Shown: piece by piece, positions 52,453 to 60,378 of the stretch
Layout of the letters: each line of letters begins with the position of its first letter
How positions within the stretch are numbered: position 1 is the stretch's first letter
NCBI GenBank assembly: GCA_944320305.1
Contig: CALUGW010000006.1
Location: 51,565-115,564, forward strand
DNA: 64,000 nt
Source of the DNA: an uncultured Prevotella sp.
Lineage (GTDB): Bacteria; Bacteroidota; Bacteroidia; Bacteroidales; Bacteroidaceae
Reading direction: 5' to 3'
Notes under the pieces: model-generated
Told to the model about the DNA's origin: nothing
Database searches by the model: none
The model's input: only the letters and a program-made list of their open reading frames with translations
Position numbers and translations under genes: made by a program

Positions 52453-54018
52453 ATGGCAACAAGCAATCAACAGCGGCAGGAACTGCACAAGACTATATGG
52501 GCTGTGGCGGAGGATTTGCGCAACAGCGTGGACGGATGGGACTTCAAGCAATACGTGCTCGGAATGTTGTTCTACCGCTTTATCTCGGAGAACATCACCA
52601 ACTACATCAACAACTTGCAACGCGCCGCCGGATATGACGGTTTTGACTATGCCGCGTTCCCTGACGCGGAAGCGGAAAGCGCAAGGGAGCAGATGGTGGC
52701 GGAAAAGGGTTTTTTCATCCTGCCCTCTGAGTTGTTCTGCAATGTGAGGAGGCGGGCAAAGACGGACGCCAATCTGAACGAGACCCTGCAACAGGTGTTC
52801 GCCAACATCGAATCGTCGGCCAAAGGCACGGAGAGCGAAGACGACCTGAAAGGATTGTTTGACGACATCGACGTGAACAGCAACAAGCTGGGCGCAACGG
52901 TGGTGAAGCGCAACGAGACGCTATGCAAAATCCTTGACAAGATTGGCGCGCTTGACCTGAAGGGCGACTATGCCGACAATCAGATTGACGTGTTCGGCGA
53001 CGCTTACGAGTTCCTGATGACCATGTATGCCAGCAACGCCGGAAAGTCCGGCGGCGAGTTCTTCACGCCGCAGGAGGTCAGCAACCTCTTGGCGCGGATT
53101 GTCACCGTGGGCAAGACCGAAGTGCGCAAGGTTTACGACCCCGCCTGCGGTTCCGGCTCGCTGCTGTTGCAGTTCGCCAAGCTGCTGGGCAAGGAGAACG
53201 TGCGCGTGGGTTTCTTCGGGCAGGAAATCAACATCACCACCTACAACCTGTGCCGCATCAACATGTTCCTGCACGACATCAACTACAACAAGTTCGACAT
53301 TCATTGCGGCGACACGCTCACCGCGCCCTGCCATTGGGACGACGAGCCTTTCGATGCCATTGTCAGCAATCCACCTTACAGCACGCGGTGGGAGGGCGAC
53401 GCCAACCCGACGCTGATTAACGACCCGCGCTTTGCCCCTGCCGGAGTGCTCGCGCCGAAAACCAAGTCAGACCTTGCTTTCACCATGCACATGCTTTCGT
53501 GGCTGTCAACCGACGGCACGGCGGCGATAGTAGAGTTTCCCGGCGTGCTCTACCGCGGCGGGGCGGAACAGAAAATCCGCAGGTACCTTGTGGACAACAA
53601 CTATGTGGACACGGTTATCCAACTGCCGCAAAACCTTTTCTTCGGCGTGTCCATCGCCACCTGCATCATTGTGCTGCGCAAGAATAAGCGCGAGAACAAG
53701 ACTCTGTTCATCGATGCCTCGGCGGAGTTCGTCCACGAGGGCAACAAGAACAAGCTCTCGCCCGACAACATCGTGCGCATCGTGGACGAGTACACAAACC
53801 ACAAGATTGTGCCCCACTTCTCGGCGCTGATAGACAATGCCGCCATCGCCGAGAACGATTATAATCTCTCCGTCAGCAGTTACGTGGAAGCGGAGGATAC
53901 CCGACCACAGACAGACATCAAGGAACTGAACGAGCGCATCCGCCGCATCGTGGCGCACGAAAATGAATTACGGGCAGAGATAGACAAGATTATTGCAGAC
54001 TTGGAGGAAGCGGTATGA
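52453..54018 (+). CDS. hsdM: Type I restriction-modification DNA methyltransferase subunit
   Basis: 521 residues. The N-terminal HsdM helical domain (LHKTIWAVAEDLRNSVDGWD) is followed by the N6-adenine methylase domain with GEFFTPQEVSNLLARI, SAM motif DPACGSGSLL (near residue 229) and catalytic NPPYS (near 306). It methylates the site recognised by HsdS and forms part of the restriction complex with HsdR. First gene of the locus; the stop overlaps the next start (ATGA). Confidence 0.95.
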   Translation: MATSNQQRQELHKTIWAVAEDLRNSVDGWDFKQYVLGMLFYRFISENITNYINNLQRAAGYDGFDYAAFPDAEAESAREQMVAEKGFFILPSELFCNVRRRAKTDANLNETLQQVFANIESSAKGTESEDDLKGLFDDIDVNSNKLGATVVKRNETLCKILDKIGALDLKGDYADNQIDVFGDAYEFLMTMYASNAGKSGGEFFTPQEVSNLLARIVTVGKTEVRKVYDPACGSGSLLLQFAKLLGKENVRVGFFGQEINITTYNLCRINMFLHDINYNKFDIHCGDTLTAPCHWDDEPFDAIVSNPPYSTRWEGDANPTLINDPRFAPAGVLAPKTKSDLAFTMHMLSWLSTDGTAAIVEFPGVLYRGGAEQKIRRYLVDNNYVDTVIQLPQNLFFGVSIATCIIVLRKNKRENKTLFIDASAEFVHEGNKNKLSPDNIVRIVDEYTNHKIVPHFSALIDNAAIAENDYNLSVSSYVEAEDTRPQTDIKELNERIRRIVAHENELRAEIDKIIADLEEAV

Positions 54019-55055
54019 GCGAGGTGACAAATATGAGCAACCGGTTTCTCAGAGATATTCGGGGCATTATAGATGCTGCCCGGACGCAAGCTGTGCGCAG
54101 TGTGGATTTCAGCCGAGTACAGATGTATTGGCACATGGGCAAACGTATTTTCGAGGAAGAACAACAGGGGAAAGAGCGTGCCGATTACGGCACGTGCCTC
54201 ATAAAGAACTTGGCTAAGCAGTTGGAACCTGAATACGGAAGCGGTTTCTCCTATCGTCAGCTGGCTTTTTGCCGTCAATTTTATAGGCTTTATCCGATTG
54301 TGAACGCACTGCGTTCACAATTGAACTGGACGCAATACCGTATGTTGATTCAGATAGATGACCCGGACAAACGCGAATATTACGAGTTGGAAGCCGTGAA
54401 CAATGCCTGGACAGGGCGCGAGTTGGAGCGGCAAATCCATTCGTTGCTTTACGAGCGTCTGTTGCTGAGCAACGACAAGGAAGCCGTTCTCGCCGTTGCC
54501 CGTAAGGAAAGAATCCCGCAATCACCTTTGGAAATCATCAAAGACCCGATGTATTTGGAGTTTTTGGGACTGGAGCGTGAGGCGGCTTATTATGAGAAAG
54601 ATTTGGAGTCGGCCATCATAACCCACTTGCAAAACTTCCTGTTGGAATTGGGGCAAGGCTTCACGTTCGTGGCGCGGCAGAAGCGCATCTTGTTAGAAGA
54701 TGATGAGTTCTTTGCCGATTTGGTGTTCTATAATAGGTTACTAAGATGTTTTGTGGTGATTGAGTTGAAAACGGGCAAACTGACACACCAAGACTTGGGG
54801 CAGTTGCAGATGTATGTCAACTATTACGACCGCACGGAAAAGACCGCCGAGGAGAATCCCACCATCGGCATCCTGCTCTGCACCGACAAGAACGACACGG
54901 TGGTACGCATGGCTTTGCCCGAAGACAACAAAACCATCTTGGCCAGTGAATATAAACTTTACCTGCCCACGCAAGCCCAGTTGGCAGATGAAGTGAGCCA
55001 CGTGCGGAGAATGATGGAAGAACAACATAATCTAAACAGGGAGGATGAACAATGA
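54015..55055 (+). CDS. DUF1016/YhcG-type PD-(D/E)XK nuclease-domain protein within the type I locus
   Basis: 346 residues. The N-terminal DUF1016 region (about 15-160) has VDFSRVQMYWHMGKRIFEEE and RQFYRLYPIV; the C-terminal nuclease domain has FYNRLLRCFVVIELKTGKLT with the ExK motif preceded by DLVF. Such proteins are often found inside type I restriction loci and are proposed to be extra nucleases or anti-restriction modules, without proven function. Both ends overlap neighbours by ATGA, so it is translated with hsdM and hsdS. Confidence 0.88.
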   Translation: MSEVTNMSNRFLRDIRGIIDAARTQAVRSVDFSRVQMYWHMGKRIFEEEQQGKERADYGTCLIKNLAKQLEPEYGSGFSYRQLAFCRQFYRLYPIVNALRSQLNWTQYRMLIQIDDPDKREYYELEAVNNAWTGRELERQIHSLLYERLLLSNDKEAVLAVARKERIPQSPLEIIKDPMYLEFLGLEREAAYYEKDLESAIITHLQNFLLELGQGFTFVARQKRILLEDDEFFADLVFYNRLLRCFVVIELKTGKLTHQDLGQLQMYVNYYDRTEKTAEENPTIGILLCTDKNDTVVRMALPEDNKTILASEYKLYLPTQAQLADEVSHVRRMMEEQHNLNREDEQ

Positions 55056-56266
55056 ACAAGATAGAACAGATGTTGCAGGAACTTTGCCCGGAAGGAGTAG
55101 AGTATAAGAAGTTGGGGGAAATAGGAACATTCATCAGAGGAAATGGATTGCAAAAAAAAGACTTTACCGATTCTGGTGTAGGCTGCATTCATTATGGGCA
55201 AATTTATACTCACTATGGATTCTATACCACCCAGACAAAGTCGTTTGTAGATGAATCATTGGCTAAAAAACTAACAAAAGTCCAAAAAGGAGATATAATA
55301 ATAGCATGTACAAGTGAGAATATAGAAGATATTTGTAAAGCTGTTGCTTGGCTTGGAGATGAAGACATTGTGACAGGAGGTCACGCATGCGTTTTTACTC
55401 ATAACGAGAGTCCTAAATATATTTCTTATTTCTTTCAGACTGAAATGTTTTTCCAGCAAAAGAAAAAATACGCAAGAGGTGCTAAGGTTATTGATATAAA
55501 AATATCGGATTTATCAAAAATAGAAATCCCCGTTCCCCCTCTCCCCATCCAAGAGGAAATAGTCCGTATTCTCGACCACTTCACAGCGCTCGCAGCGGAG
55601 CTGCAAGCGGAGCTGCAAGCGCGGCAAGAACAATACGAGTATTACAGGAATAAACTGTTAACGTTTACTAAAATAGGGGGGGGTACGCAAAGCGTAACTT
55701 GGATGAAGATGAGTGAGATAGGCGAAATTTGTATGTGCAAAAGAATTATGAAGCACCAAACAAATATAATGGCAGGAATTCCATTCTATAAAATAGGAAC
55801 ATTCGGCAAAAAGGCCGATGCTTATATTGCAAATGAATTGTATGAGGAGTATAAAAAGAATTATTCCTTTCCTCGAAAAGGCGAAATCTTATTATCTGCT
55901 TCAGGAACTATCGGGAAAGCTATAATATATAATGGAGAACCCGCCTATTTTCAAGATTCAAATATAATTTGGATAAGCAATGATGAAAGTAAAGTGCTTA
56001 ATAAATTCCTTTATTATTACTATCAAATTGCAGAATGGAAAACAGAAGGAGGCACAATAAAGCGGCTATATAATGCCAATTTGGCAAAGATGAAGATTGC
56101 GGTTCCAACCATTTCCGAACAGCAACGCATCGTCTCCATCCTCGACAAATTTGAGGCTTTAGTCAACGACCTCTCACAAGGGCTGCCGGCAGAGATAGCC
56201 GCCGTGCAGGAACAATACGAATATTACCGCAACCGGTTGCTGGCATTCAAGAAAAGGGGAGAATGA
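55052..56266 (+). CDS. hsdS: Type I restriction-modification specificity subunit
   Basis: 404 residues with two target-recognition domains (about 1-165 and 220-360), each followed by a coiled-coil conserved region. The two conserved regions are repeated: QEQYEYYRNKLLTF-like in the middle and EQYEYYRNRLLAFKKRGE at the end. The recognition domains are noticeably A/T-rich compared with the flanking genes, as expected if they are exchanged by recombination. HsdS sets the DNA site for the complex. The central repeats AGCTGCAAGCGGAGCTGCAA encode the spacer helix. Confidence 0.93.
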   Translation: MNKIEQMLQELCPEGVEYKKLGEIGTFIRGNGLQKKDFTDSGVGCIHYGQIYTHYGFYTTQTKSFVDESLAKKLTKVQKGDIIIACTSENIEDICKAVAWLGDEDIVTGGHACVFTHNESPKYISYFFQTEMFFQQKKKYARGAKVIDIKISDLSKIEIPVPPLPIQEEIVRILDHFTALAAELQAELQARQEQYEYYRNKLLTFTKIGGGTQSVTWMKMSEIGEICMCKRIMKHQTNIMAGIPFYKIGTFGKKADAYIANELYEEYKKNYSFPRKGEILLSASGTIGKAIIYNGEPAYFQDSNIIWISNDESKVLNKFLYYYYQIAEWKTEGGTIKRLYNANLAKMKIAVPTISEQQRIVSILDKFEALVNDLSQGLPAEIAAVQEQYEYYRNRLLAFKKRGE

Positions 56267-56269
56267 GTG

Positions 56270-56340
56270 TGATGGAGGCAATGGAGGCAATGGAGGCAAT
56301 GGAATGCATTGTTTCCATTGCATTCATTGCTTCCACAAAC
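56270..56340 (+). repeat. ATGGAGGCA tandem repeat with hairpin
   Basis: ATGGAGGCA occurs three times at 56274-56300, then AATGGAATGCATTGTTTCCATTGCATTC forms inverted halves (broken here: GGAATGCATT / CATTGCATTC). Related ATGGAGG strings lie at 57028-57085, so they flank the small gene at 56369 on both sides. Confidence 0.65.
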
Positions 56341-56368
56341 AGTAATAAACAATTAAAAATAAGGAAAT

Positions 56369-57040
56369 ATGACAATAGAATATAAACCGGGGCAGGTGCT
56401 GAGGGCGCAAATGCCGTGGCGCAAGGCTTTCTACTATCAGAAGGCGGACGTGCTGTATCACATCACTTATGTGTTTTGCAAGCGTTTCCTGCCTGAATAC
56501 GGCGACCGCACGGTAGACCAGATGGTTCAGGCGGCGCGGAGCGGTAAGCAAAATATCGTGGAAGGTATCGAGGCCGGGATGACTTCAACGGAGACGCAGA
56601 TTAAATTGCTCAACGTGGCGCGGGCTTCACTGCAAGAGTTGCGCGAGGATTACCATGACTACCTGACGTCACGCGGCCTTGCCGTATGGCACCCAACCCA
56701 CACGCGGTATGCCAAAATGCAGGACTTCTGCCGAAATCATAACCATACCGAAGACTATCAGCCATATCTTGACACGTGGAGCGCGGAGGAAATGGCCAAC
56801 ACCGCCCTCACGCTGTGCCACTTGACAGACACTCTGCTCAATGGCGCACTGAAGAAGATGGAGGAACAGTTTGTAAAAGAGGGCGGCATAAAGGAGCGAA
56901 TGTACGCGGCGCGCACCGGTTACCGTCGGCAGCAAGACCAAGAAACCGAAAGGCTGCGCCGCCTCGTAACACAGCAGGAAGCGGAGATAGCCCGCCTGCG
57001 CGCCCTGCTGGAAAAGAATGGAATTGAATGGAGGCAATGA
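56369..57040 (+). CDS. Four-helix-bundle suffix-domain protein in the restriction locus
   Basis: 223 residues. The helical region WRKAFYYQKADVLYHITYVF, RTVDQMVQAARSGKQNIVEG and SLQELREDYHDYLTSRGLAV resembles the four-helix-bundle (23S rRNA intervening-sequence) family, here with a longer C-terminal tail ending in a coiled coil (LVTQQEAEIARLRALLEKNG). NCBI names a similar group the four-helix-bundle suffix domain. The function is unknown. It sits between hsdS and hsdR and is flanked by ATGGAGG repeats. Confidence 0.75.
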   Translation: MTIEYKPGQVLRAQMPWRKAFYYQKADVLYHITYVFCKRFLPEYGDRTVDQMVQAARSGKQNIVEGIEAGMTSTETQIKLLNVARASLQELREDYHDYLTSRGLAVWHPTHTRYAKMQDFCRNHNHTEDYQPYLDTWSAEEMANTALTLCHLTDTLLNGALKKMEEQFVKEGGIKERMYAARTGYRRQQDQETERLRRLVTQQEAEIARLRALLEKNGIEWRQ

Positions 57041-57085
57041 AAGTGATGGAGGAAATGGAGGTCATGGAGGGAAATGGGGAAAATG
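57028..57085 (+). repeat. ATGGAGG-type low-complexity repeat before hsdR
   Basis: AATGGAGGCAATGAAAGTGA, then TGGAGGAAATGGAGGTCATGG and GGAAATGGGGAAAATGG. It lies over the end of the four-helix gene and the hsdR leader; translated in frame with hsdR it would give a Gly-rich stretch that is unlikely to be used. Confidence 0.6.
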
Positions 57086-57116
57086 GATAAAATCATTACC
57101 ACAAAAAGTTAAGACT

Positions 57117-60100
57117 ATGACAGAGCAATACAGGATGGTGGCGGAGAATCCGCAAAGCACGGTGGTTTCAGACTTTGAGCCGATATACCGCAAATCCACG
57201 CAATACCAAAGCGAGGCGGAGATGGAACATGACTTCATCAACCAGCTTGAAAAACAGGGCTATGAGTATCTGCCCATCAAAACAGAGGCGGAACTCATCG
57301 CCAACCTGCGCCGCCAGCTTGAACGCCTGAACGACTATACCTTTACCGACAAGGAATGGCAGTCGTTCTTTGCCGACAAGATAGCCAACCGCAACTATGG
57401 CATCGTGGAAAAGACTGCCATCATACAAGAGGACTACATCCAGCTTTTGGCACGAGACAACGGCGTGGACAAAAACATTTACCTGATGGACAAGGACAAC
57501 ATCCACAACAACTCGCTACAGGTAATCAACCAATACACGCCGGAGGGAGGCGTAAGGGAAAACCGCTACGACGTGACCATCCTTGTGAACGGCCTGCCGC
57601 TCGCACATATGGAGCTGAAACGCCGTGGCATTGACATAAAGGAAGCGTTCAACCAAATCAACCGCTACAACCGCGAGAGCTTCTGGGCTGACAGCGGACT
57701 GTTCGAGTACGTGCAGCTGTTCGTCATCAGTAACGGCACGCATACGAAGTATTACAGCAACACCACCCGCGCCTCGCACATAGCCGAGGCAAGCAAGCGC
57801 AGCAGCAAGCAAGGGAAACGGCAAACCAGCAACAGTTTTGAGTTCACGAGCTTTTGGGCTTCGAGGGACAACAGGGTGATTGCCGACCTTGTGGACTTCA
57901 CCGCCACGTTCTTTGCCAAGCACACGTTGCTCAACATCCTTACAAAATATTGCGTGCTGACATCGGAAAAGCTGTTGCTCGTGATGCGCCCTTACCAGAT
58001 TGCCGCCACGGAAAGCATCCTGCAACAAATACGTATCTCGACCAACTACAAGAAGTATGGCACGATAGAGGGAGGCGGCTACGTGTGGCACACCACGGGC
58101 AGCGGCAAGACGCTCACCTCGTTCAAGACGGCACGGTTGGCAAGCCGCATGGAAGACATAGACAAGGTGTTGTTTGTTGTGGACCGCAAGGACTTGGACT
58201 ATCAGACCATGAAGGAATACGACCGCTTCGAGAAAGGCGCGGCCAACAGCAACACCAGCACCGCCGTGCTGAAACGCCAGCTTGAAGACCCGCAGGCACG
58301 CATCATCATCACCACCATACAGAAGCTGTCGGTATTCATCGGCAAGAACCGCACGCATGAGGTATATGGCAAGCACATCGTGTTCATCTTCGACGAGTGC
58401 CACCGCAGCCAGTTCGGCGACATGCACACCGCCATCATCAAGAAATTCAAGCGTTACCATCTTTTCGGCTTTACAGGAACGCCGATATTCCCGGTAAATG
58501 CAGGGTCTGGCGGCAAATTCGACCTGAAAACCACGGAGCAGGCTTTTGGAAAGCAGCTGCACATCTACACCATCGTGGACGCCATTGCCGACGGCAATGT
58601 GCTGCCGTTCCGTGTGGACTACATCAGCACCATGCGCGAGCAGGAGGACATCAAGGACGAGAAAGTGCCGGGCATCGACCGCGAGCGTGCGCTGGCGTCA
58701 CCGAAACGTGTCAGCCACATAGTAAGCTACATTTTGGAGCACTTCGACCAAAAGACCAAGCGCAACGCCCGCTCGTTCACGTTCAACAAGCTGGTGAACA
58801 TAGCGGAAATGGCTACGGCCAAAAACAGAGAAGCTGCGGAAGAGAAGAAACAGAAAACGCGGATGACAGGGTTCAACTCTATCTTCGCCGTTTCGTCCAT
58901 TGATACCGCCAAACTTTATTACATGGAGTTCAAGCGGCAAATGGCACAGCTTCCGCCGGACAAGCGACTGCGTGTGGCTACAATCTTCAGTTACAGCGCG
59001 AACGAGGCCGAGGACGGCACGGGACTGCCCGACGATGAAAATTCAGAAAGTACCGACGGGCTGGACAAGAGTTCGCGCGACTTCCTCGAATCGGCCATAG
59101 AGGACTACAACGCCATGTTCAAGACAAATTACGACACGAGCGCCGACCGTTTTCAGAACTATTACAAGGACGTGTCGTTAAGGATGAAGAACCGGGAAAT
59201 AGACCTGCTCATCGTGGTGAACATGTTCCTCACGGGATTTGACGCTACCACACTGAACACCCTTTGGGTGGACAAGAACCTGCGGATGCACGGACTGCTG
59301 CAAGCCTATTCGCGCACCAACCGCATACTCAATTCCATCAAGACATTCGGCAATATCGTCTGCTTCCGCAATCTGGAGCAAGCCACCAACGAGAGCATCG
59401 CCCGCTTCGGCGACAAGGACGCCGGCGGTATAGTGCTGCTGAAGACCTTTGACGAGTATTACTACGGTTACAAAGACGACAAGGGCAAGGAAAATCCGGG
59501 CTACAAGGACTTGGTGGAAAAACTGTTGGAGAATTACCCCATTGGGCAACACATCATCGGCGAGGATGCGGAAAAGATGTTCATCCGCCTGTATGGCTCT
59601 ATCCTCAAAGCCACAAACCTGCTTACCACCTTCGACCAGTTTGCCGGAATGGAAATCTTGTCGCCGCGCGATGTGCAGGACTACCACAGCCTTTACATCG
59701 ACCTTTATGACAAGTATCGCAAACAGAAAGAAGGCGACATCGTGAACGTGAACGATGACATCGTGTTTGAAATGGAACTTATCAAACAGGTGGAGATAAA
59801 CATCGACTACATCCTCTACCTGATTGCGCAGATGCACGGCGACCACACAATGGACAAGGAAATAAGGCTGTCTATTCAGAAAGCCATCAGTTCCAGCCCC
59901 GACCTGCGCAACAAGAAAGACTTGATAGAAGATTTCATCGACCAGCTTACACCTGAAAAGGACGTAAACGACGATTGGCACAAATTCGTCAAACAGCAGG
60001 AGAAAGAGCAGTTGGACAAAATAATCAGCGAGGAAAACCTGAAACCAAAAGAAACCTACGAGTTTGTTTCGCAATCGTTCAAGAACGGCGAGATAGAGGA

Positions 60101-60260
60101 AACAGGCACGGCCATTACCCGAATCCTGCCGCCCATCCCGTTGTTCTCAAAGAACAAGGAGAACGACAGGGGTAAGAAAAAGAAAAGCGTCATAGCCAAG
60201 CTGAAAGCCTTTTTTGAGAAATTCTTCGACGTGTCGGGAGGAACATTCAAAGCTGAATGA
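57117..60260 (+). CDS. hsdR: Type I restriction endonuclease subunit
   Basis: 1047 residues. The N-terminal PD-(D/E)xK nuclease has LAHMELKRRG near residue 166. The translocase has the Walker A motif TTGSGKT (near 329), DECHRSQFGDMH (Walker B, near 427), GFTGTPIF and the C-terminal helicase half VNMFLTGFDATTLNTLWVDK, LLQAYSRTNRI. It cleaves unmodified DNA far from the site after ATP-driven translocation. The ATG at 57117 follows the repeat; the frame could extend to 57018, but that part overlaps the previous gene and is Gly-rich. Confidence 0.94.
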   Translation: MTEQYRMVAENPQSTVVSDFEPIYRKSTQYQSEAEMEHDFINQLEKQGYEYLPIKTEAELIANLRRQLERLNDYTFTDKEWQSFFADKIANRNYGIVEKTAIIQEDYIQLLARDNGVDKNIYLMDKDNIHNNSLQVINQYTPEGGVRENRYDVTILVNGLPLAHMELKRRGIDIKEAFNQINRYNRESFWADSGLFEYVQLFVISNGTHTKYYSNTTRASHIAEASKRSSKQGKRQTSNSFEFTSFWASRDNRVIADLVDFTATFFAKHTLLNILTKYCVLTSEKLLLVMRPYQIAATESILQQIRISTNYKKYGTIEGGGYVWHTTGSGKTLTSFKTARLASRMEDIDKVLFVVDRKDLDYQTMKEYDRFEKGAANSNTSTAVLKRQLEDPQARIIITTIQKLSVFIGKNRTHEVYGKHIVFIFDECHRSQFGDMHTAIIKKFKRYHLFGFTGTPIFPVNAGSGGKFDLKTTEQAFGKQLHIYTIVDAIADGNVLPFRVDYISTMREQEDIKDEKVPGIDRERALASPKRVSHIVSYILEHFDQKTKRNARSFTFNKLVNIAEMATAKNREAAEEKKQKTRMTGFNSIFAVSSIDTAKLYYMEFKRQMAQLPPDKRLRVATIFSYSANEAEDGTGLPDDENSESTDGLDKSSRDFLESAIEDYNAMFKTNYDTSADRFQNYYKDVSLRMKNREIDLLIVVNMFLTGFDATTLNTLWVDKNLRMHGLLQAYSRTNRILNSIKTFGNIVCFRNLEQATNESIARFGDKDAGGIVLLKTFDEYYYGYKDDKGKENPGYKDLVEKLLENYPIGQHIIGEDAEKMFIRLYGSILKATNLLTTFDQFAGMEILSPRDVQDYHSLYIDLYDKYRKQKEGDIVNVNDDIVFEMELIKQVEINIDYILYLIAQMHGDHTMDKEIRLSIQKAISSSPDLRNKKDLIEDFIDQLTPEKDVNDDWHKFVKQQEKEQLDKIISEENLKPKETYEFVSQSFKNGEIEETGTAITRILPPIPLFSKNKENDRGKKKKSVIAKLKAFFEKFFDVSGGTFKAE

Positions 60261-60378
60261 TAAAGGAAACGGAAAGAGTTCAAATGAGTCCGGCATAAAA
60301 ATCGTGCCGCCTTGTGCTGTTTACCGTTTTTATTTTGTAACTTTACGCCATTAAACGATCATTAATCAAACCCTGCAC

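Noticed and set aside
55052-56266. Invertible hsdS shufflon
   Set aside because: No second hsdS, partial hsdS or site-specific recombinase is visible in the window.
56369-57040. Accessory gene of a diversity-generating retroelement (Avd-like four-helix bundle)
   Set aside because: No reverse transcriptase or template/variable repeat is present; the gene sits inside the type I locus.
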